The position numbers and the translations under genes are program-made. From Dehalococcoidia bacterium (lineage in GTDB: Bacteria; Chloroflexota; Dehalococcoidia; SZUA-161): a stretch of DNA of 64,000 nt. The stretch's first letter is position 1, and every line of letters begins with the position of its first letter. The notes beneath the pieces were generated by a model, which saw only the letters and a list, made by a program, of their open reading frames with translations, ran no database searches and was not told the DNA's origin. The DNA is taken from contig JACWAE010000048.1 in the NCBI GenBank assembly GCA_014874385.1, positions 1 to 64,000 on the forward strand, in the 5' to 3' direction. Of this stretch, positions 28,177 through 38,626 are shown piece after piece.

Positions 28177-29685
28177 ATGGCTCGAGCTCAAGACATAGCT
28201 TCAGTTATCAGGCAGCAGATAGAGCAGTTCGGGACTACAGTCACCGCCGTTAATGTAGGCACCGTAGTCGAGGTCGGCGATGGCATTGCCCGCATTCACG
28301 GGCTCTCCGGAGTCAAATACAACGAACTACTCGAGTTCCCCAACGGCGTAATAGGTCTGGCGCTGAACCTTGAGGAAGACAGCGTCGGTGCCATCGTCCT
28401 GGGCGGATATTCTGACATCAAAGAGGGGGATGAGGTTAAATGCACCGGCCGAATAGTAGAGGTGCCGGTGGGCGAGGAACTTATCGGGAGAGTAGTAAAC
28501 GCGCTGGGACAGCCCGTCGACGGCAAGGGTCCCATCAATTACACCAAGACCCTCCCCGTGGAACGAATCGCTCCCAACGTGGTTACACGTATGTCGGTGG
28601 ACACTCCTGTGCAAACAGGCATTAAGGCTATCGATAGCATTATCCCCATCGGCAGAGGACAGAGAGAGCTTATCATCGGTGACCGCTCAACCGGGAAAAC
28701 CGCCATCGCCATAGACACGATTATAAACCAAAAAGGCGGCGACCTTATCTGCATATATGTAGCCGTCGGGCAGAAATCATCCAAGGTAGCCCAGTTAGTG
28801 GCCACCTTAGAGAGCTATGGTGCCATGGAGCACACCATCATAGTTTCAGCGAACGCCTCAGACTCCGCAGCCCTGCAATATCTGGCGCCTTATGCCGGCT
28901 GCGCCATGGGCGAGTACTTTATGGAAAAAGGGCGCGATGCCCTGATTATCTACGACGACCTTTCCAAACACGCCTGGGCTTATAGGCAAATATCGCTGCT
29001 CCTGCGCCGTCCTGCAGGTAGAGAAGCATATCCGGGAGATGTCTTTTACCTCCATTCACGCCTTCTGGAGAGAGCGGCAAAATATGATAAGGAACATGGA
29101 GGCGGTTCCCTGACCGCCCTACCCATCATTGAGACCCAGGCTGCCGATTTCTCAGCCTACATCCCAACTAACGTCATCTCCATCACCGACGGACAGATAT
29201 ATCTGGAAACCGACCTGTTCAACGCTGGAATCAGGCCCGCTATGAACGTCGGCCTCTCGGTATCACGTGTTGGCGGTTCCGCACAGACCAAGGCCATGAA
29301 AAAGGTGGCAGGCAGGCTGCGCATTGAACTCGCCCAGTTCCGAGAGATGGCAACTTTTGCCCAGTTCGGCACCTCCGATCTAGACAAGACGACCAGAGCC
29401 CAGCTCGACCGTGGTCAAAGAATCACTGAGGTGCTGAAGCAACCCCAATATGTGCCCATGCCACTTGAGAAACAGATTATGATTCTTTACGCCGTGACCA
29501 ACGGATACCTTGATAATACCCCTGTAGACAAAATAAGCCCCTTCGAGGAAGCCTTCCACCGCTTCATGGAGGCCAATCACCCTGATGTGGGCAAAACTAT
29601 AGCTGCGGAAAAAGCGCTGAGCGATAAAACCGAGGAGGCACTTAAGAACGCCATCACCCAGTTCATGCAAACTGCGTCCTTTTAA
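28177..29685 (+). CDS. atpA: ATP synthase F1 subunit alpha
   Basis: The regulatory, non-catalytic nucleotide-binding subunit of F1. The 502-residue protein shows the beta-barrel domain, a P loop [14 protein letters not shown] near residue 169 (Ser replaces the usual Gln of GDRQTGKT), and the alpha signature [17 protein letters not shown] with the arginine finger region. AAAAGGAG precedes the ATG. The 81-base gap after atpH shows nothing else that I can name. Confidence 0.97.
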   Translation: MARAQDIASVIRQQIEQFGTTVTAVNVGTVVEVGDGIARIHGLSGVKYNELLEFPNGVIGLALNLEEDSVGAIVLGGYSDIKEGDEVKCTGRIVEVPVGEELIGRVVNALGQPVDGKGPINYTKTLPVERIAPNVVTRMSVDTPVQTGIKAIDSIIPIGRGQRELIIGDRSTGKTAIAIDTIINQKGGDLICIYVAVGQKSSKVAQLVATLESYGAMEHTIIVSANASDSAALQYLAPYAGCAMGEYFMEKGRDALIIYDDLSKHAWAYRQISLLLRRPAGREAYPGDVFYLHSRLLERAAKYDKEHGGGSLTALPIIETQAADFSAYIPTNVISITDGQIYLETDLFNAGIRPAMNVGLSVSRVGGSAQTKAMKKVAGRLRIELAQFREMATFAQFGTSDLDKTTRAQLDRGQRITEVLKQPQYVPMPLEKQIMILYAVTNGYLDNTPVDKISPFEEAFHRFMEANHPDVGKTIAAEKALSDKTEEALKNAITQFMQTASF

Positions 29686-29701
29686 ATTGGAAGATTGAAA
29701 A

Positions 29702-30559
29702 ATGATCCCTATACGAATAATCCGCCGCCGTATCCGCTCCATCAAGAGCACAGCTAAAATTACCAAGGCTATGGAGATGATAGCCGCCTCCAAAATGAGG
29801 CAGGCACAGCTCCGCGTTCTTGCAGCACGTCCCTATTCAGAGAAGATGGGCGAGGTGCTGTCTAACCTTGCCGCCCAACCAAGAGCAGAAGCTGAAAGTC
29901 ACCCTCTCCTTCAGCACAGAGAAGTGAAACAACTAACAGTGATCCACGTCACCGCTGACAGAGGCCTCTGTGGAGGGCTTAATGCCAACATGAACCGGAG
30001 AACAAGCTCCTTCATCCTGGAGCAGAAGGTGCCTCTCAACCTCGTCACCGTAGGACGCAAGGGCAGAGACTTTATGTCAAGATACGGTCGGGATATACAT
30101 GCCGAGTTTACCCAACTCGGCGACAAGCCCTCTCTGGTAGACACCACGTCTATCTCCCGCGTGGTCATCGATGACTACACCAACAAGCTCACCGACGAGA
30201 TCTATCTGGGTTATACCCAATTCATCAGCACCGTCATCCAGAGACCGGTGCTCTGGAAGCTTTTGCCAATCGAGCCAACTAAGTTCGAACGCACAGAGAA
30301 CATAGATTATATCTACGAGCCCTCGCCGGCAGTGGTTCTGGGAGAACTCCTGCCACGCTACGTAGAGATGCAAATTTACCACGCTATACTGGAGTCCATA
30401 GCCAGCGAACAATCAGCCAGGATGGTAGCTATGCGTAACGCTACCGATAACGCCAATGAAATGATCGATGACCTCACTTTAACCTATAATAAGGCGCGCC
30501 AGGAGTTAATTACTAAGGAACTCTTAGACATCGCCGGTGGGGTAGTGACATCAACATAA
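29702..30559 (+). CDS. atpG: ATP synthase F1 subunit gamma
   Basis: The rotating central shaft of F1, 285 residues. N-terminal helix MIPIRIIRRRIRSIKSTAKITKAMEMIAASKMRQAQ and C-terminal helix ARMVAMRNATDNANEMIDDLTLTYNKARQELITKELLDIAGG are the two coiled-coil halves of the shaft and are strongly conserved. The central domain includes VTADRGLCGGLNAN. It lies 16 bases after atpA in the same operon. Confidence 0.96.
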   Translation: MIPIRIIRRRIRSIKSTAKITKAMEMIAASKMRQAQLRVLAARPYSEKMGEVLSNLAAQPRAEAESHPLLQHREVKQLTVIHVTADRGLCGGLNANMNRRTSSFILEQKVPLNLVTVGRKGRDFMSRYGRDIHAEFTQLGDKPSLVDTTSISRVVIDDYTNKLTDEIYLGYTQFISTVIQRPVLWKLLPIEPTKFERTENIDYIYEPSPAVVLGELLPRYVEMQIYHAILESIASEQSARMVAMRNATDNANEMIDDLTLTYNKARQELITKELLDIAGGVVTST

Positions 30560-31966
<1,407 letters not shown>

Positions 31967-31979
31967 GATAGCCGGGATA

Positions 31980-32405
31980 ATGGTTAAAACAAGGCTTGAG
32001 ATCATAACCGCAGAACGGGTAGTGTATTCCGAGGATGTCGATATTGTAGTAGCGCCGGGCATCGAGGGTGAACTGGGTGTGCTACCCCACCACGCTCCCC
32101 TGATGACAATGATCCAACCGGGAGAGCTGAGGGTCAGGAGGGATAACGTCGAAGAGTCGATGTTCGTAAGCGGCGGTTTCCTCGAGGTGCGAGGAGACAA
32201 GGTGGTGGTACTTGCTAACGTTGCCGAACGGGCCGATGAGATAGATGTCGCCCGCGCTGAGGCAGCCAAGCACCGCGCCGAGGAGAGAATGGCCCAGCCT
32301 CCTGCCCAGATAGACCATGCTCGTGCCGAGGCAGCGTTGCGCCGCTCAATGATGCGACTCAAGGTGGCAGAAAAGAGTAGAAAACGGAGGCAGCGGCCAG
32401 TCTAA
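31980..32405 (+). CDS. atpC: ATP synthase F1 subunit epsilon
   Basis: The epsilon subunit of the rotor, 141 residues: an N-terminal beta-sandwich ([30 protein letters not shown]) and a C-terminal helical hairpin rich in Ala, Arg and Glu that can inhibit rotation. It is the last gene of the operon. Its stop overlaps the end of rex on the opposite strand by four bases, so the two operons converge without a terminator between them. Confidence 0.94.
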   Translation: MVKTRLEIITAERVVYSEDVDIVVAPGIEGELGVLPHHAPLMTMIQPGELRVRRDNVEESMFVSGGFLEVRGDKVVVLANVAERADEIDVARAEAAKHRAEERMAQPPAQIDHARAEAALRRSMMRLKVAEKSRKRRQRPV

Positions 32406-33109
32406 CCCTTTAGCCCACCCTCGGTGTCATACGAATCTCTGCTCAAATAGAAAGTCATGCTTTGTAACGCCAGAACCGGGTCTATCCCCTGTAATCGTAC
32501 CCCTCGGGGCACCTTGACGCAGATTGGCGCATAATTAATAATAGCTCTAATCCCGCTTTTTACCAGCTTATCAATAACCACCTGGGCATCAGATGAGGGC
32601 ACCGCAACAATAGCTATATCAACCTTCTTGTCCTTAAGCGAAGTCTCAAGGTCTGCGATATCCTCAACCAGCACTCCGCTGACTATTTTGCCGATCAAAT
32701 TTGGATCACTTTCGAAGGCAGCAACTATCTTGAAACCCTCCGGCGCAAAACCCTTGTAGTCCAATATAGCCCGCCCTAACCGGCCCACGCCGATAAGCGC
32801 CATTGACCATTTTTTTCCCAGTCCCAGTATCTGCTGCAGTTCACTGCGCAGTCGGCTCACATTGTATCCCCTGCCCTGTCTGCCGAACTTCCCGAAAAAG
32901 GACAAGTCTTTCCTAATCTGAGCTGGTGTCATGCGCAGTCTGGCCCCCAAGCCCTTTGAACTGATAAACTCTACACCCTCGGACTTCAAAAGAGCCAGCG
33001 CACGCAGATACATCGGCAGCCGCGAGATAACTACTTCTGGAATCTGTCTCTGCACGGCCCTCTCCTCATATGTCCGGTTATCACTACTTGACTCCAACAT
33101 GTACGGCAA
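32402..33109 (-). CDS. rex: Redox-sensing transcriptional repressor Rex
   Basis: Rex represses fermentative and respiratory genes and leaves DNA when the NADH/NAD ratio rises. The 235-residue protein has an N-terminal winged helix ([20 protein letters not shown], then [24 protein letters not shown]), and a Rossmann domain with [11 protein letters not shown] as the NAD glycine motif. The C-terminal helix includes FYLSRD. The start overlaps the end of ubiE by 26 bases; internal Met at 33100 is an alternative. The gene ends opposite the ATP synthase operon. Confidence 0.96.
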   Translation of the reverse strand: MPYMLESSSDNRTYEERAVQRQIPEVVISRLPMYLRALALLKSEGVEFISSKGLGARLRMTPAQIRKDLSFFGKFGRQGRGYNVSRLRSELQQILGLGKKWSMALIGVGRLGRAILDYKGFAPEGFKIVAAFESDPNLIGKIVSGVLVEDIADLETSLKDKKVDIAIVAVPSSDAQVVIDKLVKSGIRAIINYAPICVKVPRGVRLQGIDPVLALQSMTFYLSRDSYDTEGGLKG

Positions 33110-33791
33110 TTGTCCCCAGGTTTAGGCTTCTATGGTCAACCTGGCGGAACCCGACCTCCTCCATAATTTTCTGAAACTCAATTACGCTCAGAAAGCAGCC
33201 GACTGAGTCCGGGAGATAACGATAAGCCTTACCATCACCACTTAACCAGCGACCCAAAACAGGGACTATTTTATATAGATAGAATTGATAAAAAGCGCCG
33301 ATAATGCCAGATGCTGGCCTCACCAGCTCCAGACAGACGACTCTGCCCCCGGGTTTGACTACCCGACGCAATTCTGCGAGGAAAAGATTGATATCGGCCA
33401 CGTTGCGCAGGGCGAATCCGTTCAGAGCACAGTCAAAGCTATTATCGCTAAAGGGCAAAGCTAAGGCATCCCCCATAATAAAATCAACCCTCTTCTCCAT
33501 TCCCTTCTTCTCCGTCTTCACCTGGCCCCGTCTCATCATTTCCTGGCACAAATCCAACCCCACCACCGAATCAGTATACCTGGCAAGCTCCAGAGCCATA
33601 TCGCCGGTTCCAGTAGCCACATCAAGCACCCGTCCCCGCGCCGGTCGTGCCAGCTTCACTGCAACCCGGCGCCACCGACTATCCTGCCCCCAGCTCATTA
33701 AGCAATTAATGAGGTCATAGTAAGGAGCGATCCTGGCAAACATCTCTCGGATCGCTCTCTCTTTGAACTTATTACTATCCTGCCTGTCCAT
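33084..33791 (-). CDS. ubiE: Demethylmenaquinone methyltransferase, UbiE/MenG family
   Basis: A SAM-dependent methyltransferase for the last step of menaquinone (or ubiquinone C-methylation). The 235-residue protein has the family signature YDLINCLMSWGQDSRWRRVAVKLA, the SAM motif VLDVATGTGDMALEL, and ALNGFALRNVADINLFLAELRRVVKPGGRVVCLEL. For an anaerobe menaquinone is the more likely substrate. It lies between gmk and rex; all three appear to be one transcript. Confidence 0.92.
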   Translation of the reverse strand: MDRQDSNKFKERAIREMFARIAPYYDLINCLMSWGQDSRWRRVAVKLARPARGRVLDVATGTGDMALELARYTDSVVGLDLCQEMMRRGQVKTEKKGMEKRVDFIMGDALALPFSDNSFDCALNGFALRNVADINLFLAELRRVVKPGGRVVCLELVRPASGIIGAFYQFYLYKIVPVLGRWLSGDGKAYRYLPDSVGCFLSVIEFQKIMEEVGFRQVDHRSLNLGTIAVHVGVK

Positions 33792-34421
33792 TTATTGCGC
33801 TGTTCCGGAATCACTCCTGATTTCGATCGCCCTCGGTCTTACCCGGCATTTCTCGGCAGTAATGATGGACTCGATTTGAGAAATAGCCTGCTCAATCCCA
33901 CCCTTGTGATTGACCACTACGTAATCAAACATAGAAATGCTGTTCATTTCCTTTTCGGCAGCCTTCATCCTTACTTCCAAATCAATACTGGATTCAGTCT
34001 TGCGCTGTTTGAGTCTCTTTTCCAAATCCTCCCTCGATGGCGGCACCAGGAAAATGAACACAGCCTGTGGAATAGTCTTCTTAATAGTAGCTGCCCCCTG
34101 AATATCCACCTTAACAATCACATCCCTTCCCTTGTCCATAGCTTGCTGCAACTCGCTTTTGGGCACACCGTAGAGATTGCCATAGACATTAGCCCATTCC
34201 AGAAGCTCACCCTTTTCAATCATCTTTTCGAATTGGGCTTTGGAGACAAAGTGATAGTCAACCCCCTCGGTTTCTCTCTTACGCCGAGGCCGGGTTGTTG
34301 CCGTCACCGCGTAGTGCAGGGGATAGCCTCTCCTTTTAATTCCTTCCAGTACCGCATCCTTGCCCACCCCCGAGGGCCCGGACAGGACGATAAGCAGTGG
34401 ACTTTCACTTGAACCTGTCAC
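33792..34421 (-). CDS. gmk: Guanylate kinase
   Basis: Guanylate kinase converts GMP and ATP to GDP and ADP. The 209-residue protein has the P loop LSGPSGVGKDAVLEG near residue 13 (Asp replaces the common Ser or Thr after GVGK), the GMP-binding TATTRPRRKRETEGVDYHFVS, and the lid region FLVPPSREDLEKRLKQRKTES. It is placed 19 bases downstream of the RemA-like gene, a pairing common in Firmicutes. Confidence 0.95.
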   Translation of the reverse strand: MTGSSESPLLIVLSGPSGVGKDAVLEGIKRRGYPLHYAVTATTRPRRKRETEGVDYHFVSKAQFEKMIEKGELLEWANVYGNLYGVPKSELQQAMDKGRDVIVKVDIQGAATIKKTIPQAVFIFLVPPSREDLEKRLKQRKTESSIDLEVRMKAAEKEMNSISMFDYVVVNHKGGIEQAISQIESIITAEKCRVRPRAIEIRSDSGTAQ

Positions 34422-34440
34422 TTATTCACCTGCTCCTTCT

Positions 34441-34707
34441 TCAATCCGGCTTAACTCCACCGCCTCTGCTTGCCGCCACTCTGCTGGCGATAGTCTCCGC
34501 ATTAAGAGCGACAAGCACAATATGACCGCTGTCCATGATTATGACTGCCTTTGTCTTTCGGCCACTGGTCAGGTCGATTAAAAGACTCTTGCCTTTACCC
34601 GCCTGTATCATGCGCTTTATCGGTGCCGAGCCCGGGGAAACAATGGCAAGGACTTTATCTATCGCTAATATATTGCCGAAACCCACATGAACCAATTCCG
34701 TGCTCAT
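34441..34707 (-). CDS. RemA/DUF370 family DNA-binding regulator
   Basis: An 88-residue DUF370 protein related to Bacillus RemA, which activates matrix and osmoprotection genes by wrapping DNA. The conserved blocks VHVGFGNILAIDKVLAIVSPGSAPIKRMI and LIDLTSGRKTKAVIIMDSGHIVLVALNAETIASRV cover most of the protein. The ATG at 34707 is preceded by GGGAGAG; an upstream GTG at 34734 would overlap aroA and lacks a ribosome binding site. Adjacent gmk is the usual neighbour of remA. The regulated genes are unknown here. Confidence 0.9.
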   Translation of the reverse strand: MSTELVHVGFGNILAIDKVLAIVSPGSAPIKRMIQAGKGKSLLIDLTSGRKTKAVIIMDSGHIVLVALNAETIASRVAASRGGGVKPD

Positions 34708-34730
34708 CACTCTCTCTCCCTGACCTAGAT

Positions 34731-36023
34731 TCACGACTTCGCAGCGCTCAGCCGCTTTAAATCCTGCCAGAATCTGGGATATGATATATTCACAGCCTCA
34801 GCGTTGTCAATCTCAGTTTTCCCTTCAGCAACAAGTGCAGCTACCCCAATCATCATCGCCAGGCGGTGGTCTCCGTGGCTCTCACAGGCAGCACCGCGCA
34901 GCTTCTTTCTTCCCTGAATGACCATGCCGTCGGGCAGTTCCTGTACATCAGCGCCCAGCTTTAACAGCTCCTTCGCCGTGTTGCTTATCCTGTCAGTCTC
35001 CTTCACTCTGAGCTCACCAGCATCCCTTATCACAGTCTTCCCCTGAGCTACAGAGGCAGCTAACGCTATCAGCGGTATCTCGTCTATCACTCTGGGAATA
35101 AGCTCGCCGCTAATCTCTATTCCAGACAGTTGGCTTGACTGCACTCTCAGGTCAGCGACAGGCTCGCCGCTCACTGTCCGCTCGTTGGTCACAGTTAAAT
35201 TAGCTCCCATAGCATTCAGGACATCGATTATCCCGCTCCTGGTGGGATTAATGCCTACATTGCTTAACCGGATGTTCGCCCGGTGGTGGATAACGCCTGC
35301 CACCAGCCAGAAGGCAGCGGAGCTTATGTCGCCCGGCACAGTAATATCTATAGCTTTTAGACGGCTTGGTGAGACAGTGATGGCATCCCCCTTCACCTCA
35401 ATCTTAGCCCCCATCGCTTTGAGCATTCTTTCCGTATGGTCACGAGAAGCTACGGGCTCCTTTATGATAGTATCCCCCCGGGCATAGAGCGCCGCCAGCA
35501 GCAGCGCTGATTTGAGCTGAGCGCTGGGGACAGGGAGCGTATAGCGAATCCCGTGGAGCTGTCCACCTTTGATCACCAGAGGAGCCCTGGAATCACTGCT
35601 CCGTCCCCAAATCTGAGCACCCATAAGTCTGAGAGGCTGAATAACACGGTCCATAGGGCGGGAGCGCAGCGACCGGTCACCTGTGATAATGGAGAAGAAA
35701 GGTTGAGCCGCGAGCAGCCCCGCCAGAAGCCGCATGGTCGTGCCGCTGTTCTCCGCGCAAAGCACATCGTCAGCTTCCTTCAGTCCCTTGTCCCCTACCC
35801 CCCCGACAACCAGACCGCCACCTTTAGATGACTCGATTGCCACTCCCAGAGACCGCATACACGCTACAGTGGCAAGACAGTCAGCGGCCTGAGCGAAATT
35901 GCTGACCCTGGAATCGCCCCGGGCAATGCCGTTGAGAATAACAGCGCGGTGAGAGATAGACTTGTCGCCCGGAGGACTGACCTTGCCATCGAGAGCAGGA
36001 GGAGCCTGCACGACCTGTTTCAT
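34731..36023 (-). CDS. aroA: 3-phosphoshikimate 1-carboxyvinyltransferase (EPSP synthase)
   Basis: The sixth step of the shikimate pathway. The 430-residue protein shows the N-terminal SPPGDKSISHRAVILNGIARGDSRV, then AENSGTTMRLLAGLLAAQPF, SAQLKSALLLAALYARG, and the C-terminal KETDRISNTAKELLKLGA and DHRLAMMIGVAALVAEG blocks, all typical. AAxPFF in place of the LAAQP-x-x variants places it closer to class II (Gram-positive) enzymes, though I cannot settle the class. It overlaps tyrA upstream by four bases. Confidence 0.96.
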   Translation of the reverse strand: MKQVVQAPPALDGKVSPPGDKSISHRAVILNGIARGDSRVSNFAQAADCLATVACMRSLGVAIESSKGGGLVVGGVGDKGLKEADDVLCAENSGTTMRLLAGLLAAQPFFSIITGDRSLRSRPMDRVIQPLRLMGAQIWGRSSDSRAPLVIKGGQLHGIRYTLPVPSAQLKSALLLAALYARGDTIIKEPVASRDHTERMLKAMGAKIEVKGDAITVSPSRLKAIDITVPGDISSAAFWLVAGVIHHRANIRLSNVGINPTRSGIIDVLNAMGANLTVTNERTVSGEPVADLRVQSSQLSGIEISGELIPRVIDEIPLIALAASVAQGKTVIRDAGELRVKETDRISNTAKELLKLGADVQELPDGMVIQGRKKLRGAACESHGDHRLAMMIGVAALVAEGKTEIDNAEAVNISYPRFWQDLKRLSAAKS

Positions 36024-36883
36024 AGGCCCTGCCCCCGCAGCCAGTTCTCCCGCGCCTCCCGCGCCTGAGCCAGCATCTCAGCCAGCTCGTCGCTCTCATC
36101 AGCTACCATGTCCCGATATCCTTTCAGCACTTCAATATAGCGGTCCAGCCAATCTGCAATCTTCTCCCGATTGGTAAGACAGATATCGCGGTTCATCTCC
36201 GGATTCCCCGAGGCCAGGCGTGAGAGATCCCGATAGCCTCCAGCCGCAAGCTTAGCCATCTCAGGCCACAATCGACTTTTCGTCGTGGCAGTAACAAATG
36301 CAGCCGAAAGCAGCATGGGGAGATGGCTGACACCCGCCACCAGGTTATCATGTGTCTCGGCATCGATAAAGAAAGGCTTAGCGCCAATTGACTCCACCAA
36401 TCTTTTCAACTTTCTCACCGCCTGTGGAGTTGCACATACAGAAGAGGTAAGGCAATAGACACATCCCCGAAATAGGTCGGCCTCAGCCTCACTTATGCCG
36501 GAGGTCTCTTTGCCAGCCATAGGGTGGCCGCCGATAAAGCTTATTTTGGGAGATAAGTACTCTCCAGCCCATTGCATAACCTGCACCTTGGTGCTGCCGG
36601 TATCCGTGACCACACACTTGGGGGATAAATGTTCCGATATTGATGCCAGCACCTCTTTGGTAGCCATCACCGGCGTGGCAATGATAACCATATCCGCTCC
36701 CGATACAGCCGACGCCAGATTCTTCGCAGCCCCGTCTATGGCGCCACACTTCTTCGCCGCAGCGATCGTTTCGGCGCTCCTGCTGAATCCTACAATCTCA
36801 ATCCCTCTGGCTCTTGACTTCTTCAACGCCAGAGCTAATGAGCCTCCAATCAGGCCCAGACCTATTATGGCAATCCTTTTCAC
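36020..36883 (-). CDS. tyrA: Prephenate dehydrogenase
   Basis: Oxidative decarboxylation of prephenate to 4-hydroxyphenylpyruvate for tyrosine synthesis. About 287 residues from a GTG at 36883, preceded by GAGG; a TTG 12 bases upstream is the alternative. The N-terminus has the NAD motif RIAIIGLGLIGGSLALAL; the catalytic region includes FIGGHPMAGKETSGI and the substrate-binding VAGVSHLPMLLSAAF. No C-terminal ACT domain is visible, so feedback control by tyrosine through ACT is not expected. It is coupled to aroA by a four-base overlap. Confidence 0.93.
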   Translation of the reverse strand: MKRIAIIGLGLIGGSLALALKKSRARGIEIVGFSRSAETIAAAKKCGAIDGAAKNLASAVSGADMVIIATPVMATKEVLASISEHLSPKCVVTDTGSTKVQVMQWAGEYLSPKISFIGGHPMAGKETSGISEAEADLFRGCVYCLTSSVCATPQAVRKLKRLVESIGAKPFFIDAETHDNLVAGVSHLPMLLSAAFVTATTKSRLWPEMAKLAAGGYRDLSRLASGNPEMNRDICLTNREKIADWLDRYIEVLKGYRDMVADESDELAEMLAQAREARENWLRGQGL

Positions 36884-36898
36884 AAAGCACCTCAAAAA

Positions 36899-37603
36899 TC
36901 AGAGTGGCTGCCCTACAAAGAGGCGAGCAAACAGGTCTACGGCACGCAGCAAGAAATCCCACAAGAAGCCGGTAAAATAGCCTAAGAAGACTACCACAAG
37001 CAGAATCATCGGGCCATATGGCTCCATTCTCAGCATAGCAGCAGCCTGCTGCCGGGGCAAGATACCAACAGCGATATTGAACCCATCCAGAGGCGGGATA
37101 GGGATCAGATTGAACACCCCCAGGATGAGGTTGAGCAGAATAACGTAGCCTATTATATCAGCAGCGACCCAGCCCGGATTCCAACTGTAAAAAGGCGGAT
37201 AGGCCCACGACCAGGGCGAATGCCAGGCCACTACTCCTACCCTCACCAGTATCCCCAGCAGCGCAACCAGGGTAAAGTTAGCCAACGGCCCGCCGAAAGC
37301 CGATAATGCCATCCCTCTCCTGGGGTTCATACGGAAATAGTTGGGATTAATAGGCACGGGCTTGCCCCAGCCGAAGCCGACCAGAAACAGCATCAAAGTA
37401 CCTAAAGGGTCGAGGTGCTTAACCGGATTTAAAGATAGCCTACCCAGCCTCTTCGCAGTAGGATCGCCGAGCCGGTACGCCATCAAGGCGTGACTGAACT
37501 CATGGGCGGTTATCGCGATGAGCAGAGAGAACCCGACTATTACTACCAGCAAGAAGAATGCTGCCGGGTCTGCTCTCAGCAGCCCTAGATTCCAGAGGAG
37601 CAT
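36899..37603 (-). CDS. Site-2 protease family (M50) membrane metalloprotease
   Basis: A 234-residue polytopic protein of the M50 family. The zinc motif is HEFSH (His34, Glu35, His38) in the first long membrane segment, and the third ligand region is NLIPIPPLDGFNIAVG. Four or five hydrophobic segments are visible. There is no PDZ domain, so it is the short FxxxB-like type. Members cleave transmembrane segments or leftover signal peptides; the substrate is unknown. The first 29 bases of this gene and its promoter region are duplicated at 38424-38488. Confidence 0.9.
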   Translation of the reverse strand: MLLWNLGLLRADPAAFFLLVVIVGFSLLIAITAHEFSHALMAYRLGDPTAKRLGRLSLNPVKHLDPLGTLMLFLVGFGWGKPVPINPNYFRMNPRRGMALSAFGGPLANFTLVALLGILVRVGVVAWHSPWSWAYPPFYSWNPGWVAADIIGYVILLNLILGVFNLIPIPPLDGFNIAVGILPRQQAAAMLRMEPYGPMILLVVVFLGYFTGFLWDFLLRAVDLFARLFVGQPL

Positions 37604-37639
37604 TACCCTACCTTTTTTGAGTTATTATAGCATAGTTTA
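37575..37639. repeat. 65-bp direct repeat, copy A (5' end of M50 gene and upstream)
   Basis: About 65 bases that recur 849 bases further on with about five or six mismatches. This copy includes the first nine codons of the M50 protease and its upstream TTTTTTGAG and TTATAGCATAG segments. It bounds the toxin-antitoxin module on the left. Confidence 0.85.
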
Positions 37640-37737
37640 CTCTTCACTCATATAAATATATAAGTTGGCAGTGGTTCAGTTTGAAGTTAGGGGAAATAGT
37701 ATCTTGCCAAAATATCCCCAAGGTGGGATAAACCCAC

Positions 37738-37765
37738 TTGACAAATAATCCCACCACGATATAAT
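37738..37765 (+). promoter_or_regulatory. Toxin-antitoxin promoter
   Basis: TTGACA at 37738-37743, 16 bases, TATAAT at 37760-37765, a consensus promoter. GTGGGATAAACCCAC just upstream and ATCCCACC within the spacer form inverted GGTGGGAT repeats around the -35. This is a plausible autoregulatory operator for the antitoxin. Confidence 0.8.
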
Positions 37766-37796
37766 ATGTGTATGTAGGTAGCAGGGGGACAGATTC

Positions 37797-38078
37797 ATCG
37801 CAACTATAATAAAGGACGAGGACTTAACAAGAATACCCGGGAGTGTAAAACCGGATTCCAAAAAGAGGGTAGTTTTACCCAGCTTCTTAGTGAGGGAAGA
37901 TATTATCTACCATATCTACAGCAACAGCGCGGGGCAAATCGTGTTAGACCCTCAAGTAACAATTCCTGCCTCAGAAGCCTGGCTATTCAAGAATCCCGTT
38001 GCTATTGCAGCGGTTCGGCGGGGTCTTGCTGATGCTGCAAAGGGCAAAGTCTCAAGGGTCAACCTTAGTACTTTATAA
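37797..38078 (+). CDS. Antitoxin of a RelE/ParE-type module, apparent ATC start
   Basis: The open frame gives ATIIKDEDLTRIPGSV, then SKKRVVLPSFLVREDIIYHIYSNSAG and QIVLDPQVTIPASEAWLFKNP, the pattern of a common antitoxin family partnered with RelE/ParE-like toxins. From memory this family starts MATx-x-x-x-DL, which aligns exactly with the ATC at 37797. AGGGGGA ends eight bases before it, and no ATG, GTG or TTG is in frame until a GTG at 37890 that would delete the first third. So either AUC initiates or the start codon has been lost. The toxin gene begins ten bases after the stop. Confidence 0.65.
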   Translation: MATIIKDEDLTRIPGSVKPDSKKRVVLPSFLVREDIIYHIYSNSAGQIVLDPQVTIPASEAWLFKNPVAIAAVRRGLADAAKGKVSRVNLSTL

Positions 38079-38088
38079 GGTCTAAGCT

Positions 38089-38382
38089 TTGTTTGAGCTA
38101 CAATGGACAGATGAGGCAAAGGCAGCTTATAAGTTACTCAGGGACAATCCGTCGGAGAAAGCCCGCTACAGGGCTGTCAAGAAAACCATAAAACTTCTAG
38201 CAGAGAATCCACGGCACCCCGGCCTACAAACCCACCCATTTCTGAGTCTAAATGGACCGAATGGGGAAAAGGTTTTTGAAGCATATGCACAACAGAAGAC
38301 ATCAGCAGCATATAGAGTGTTTTGGTATTATGGCCCCTCAAAGGGGGAAATGACTATTTTCGCGATTACTCCTCACCCGTAG
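38089..38382 (+). CDS. RelE/ParE-like toxin
   Basis: A 97-residue protein with the RelE/ParE-like fold pattern: FELQWTDEAKAAYKLL at the start, a helix KARYRAVKKTIKLLAENPRHPGLQTH, and a C-terminal strand segment AAYRVFWYYGPSKGEMTIFAITPHP. It starts at TTG with AAGG upstream, ten bases after the antitoxin gene. RelE relatives cleave mRNA on the ribosome and ParE relatives poison gyrase; the subgroup cannot be told from this sequence. The frame is intact, so the pair matters if the antitoxin is under-translated. Confidence 0.75.
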   Translation: MFELQWTDEAKAAYKLLRDNPSEKARYRAVKKTIKLLAENPRHPGLQTHPFLSLNGPNGEKVFEAYAQQKTSAAYRVFWYYGPSKGEMTIFAITPHP

Positions 38383-38423
38383 TTGCTTAAGTACACTTAC
38401 TTTCTCCACCTAGCCAGTCTCGC

Positions 38424-38488
38424 CTCAGCAGCCCTAGATTCCAGAGGAGCATAGCCCTACCTTTTTTGAGCTATTATAGCACAGATTA
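38424..38488. repeat. 65-bp direct repeat, copy B
   Basis: A near copy of 37575-37639, starting CTCAGCAGCCCTAGATTCC and running through TTTTTTGAGCTATTATAGC. It carries the first 29 bases of the M50 gene without the rest, so it is a duplicated fragment. It bounds the toxin-antitoxin module on the right. Confidence 0.85.
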
Positions 38489-38626
38489 ATACCTATTTTA
38501 GTCATGACACAATGTTTGTAGTGCGCCCTTGCACGTTCGCGCGACGATAATGGAGTGTGATTTTTAATTGAGTTGAGCGCGAGCGCAACATATGTGACGC
38601 GTGTACGCGGAGGAAATTTTGTTAGT

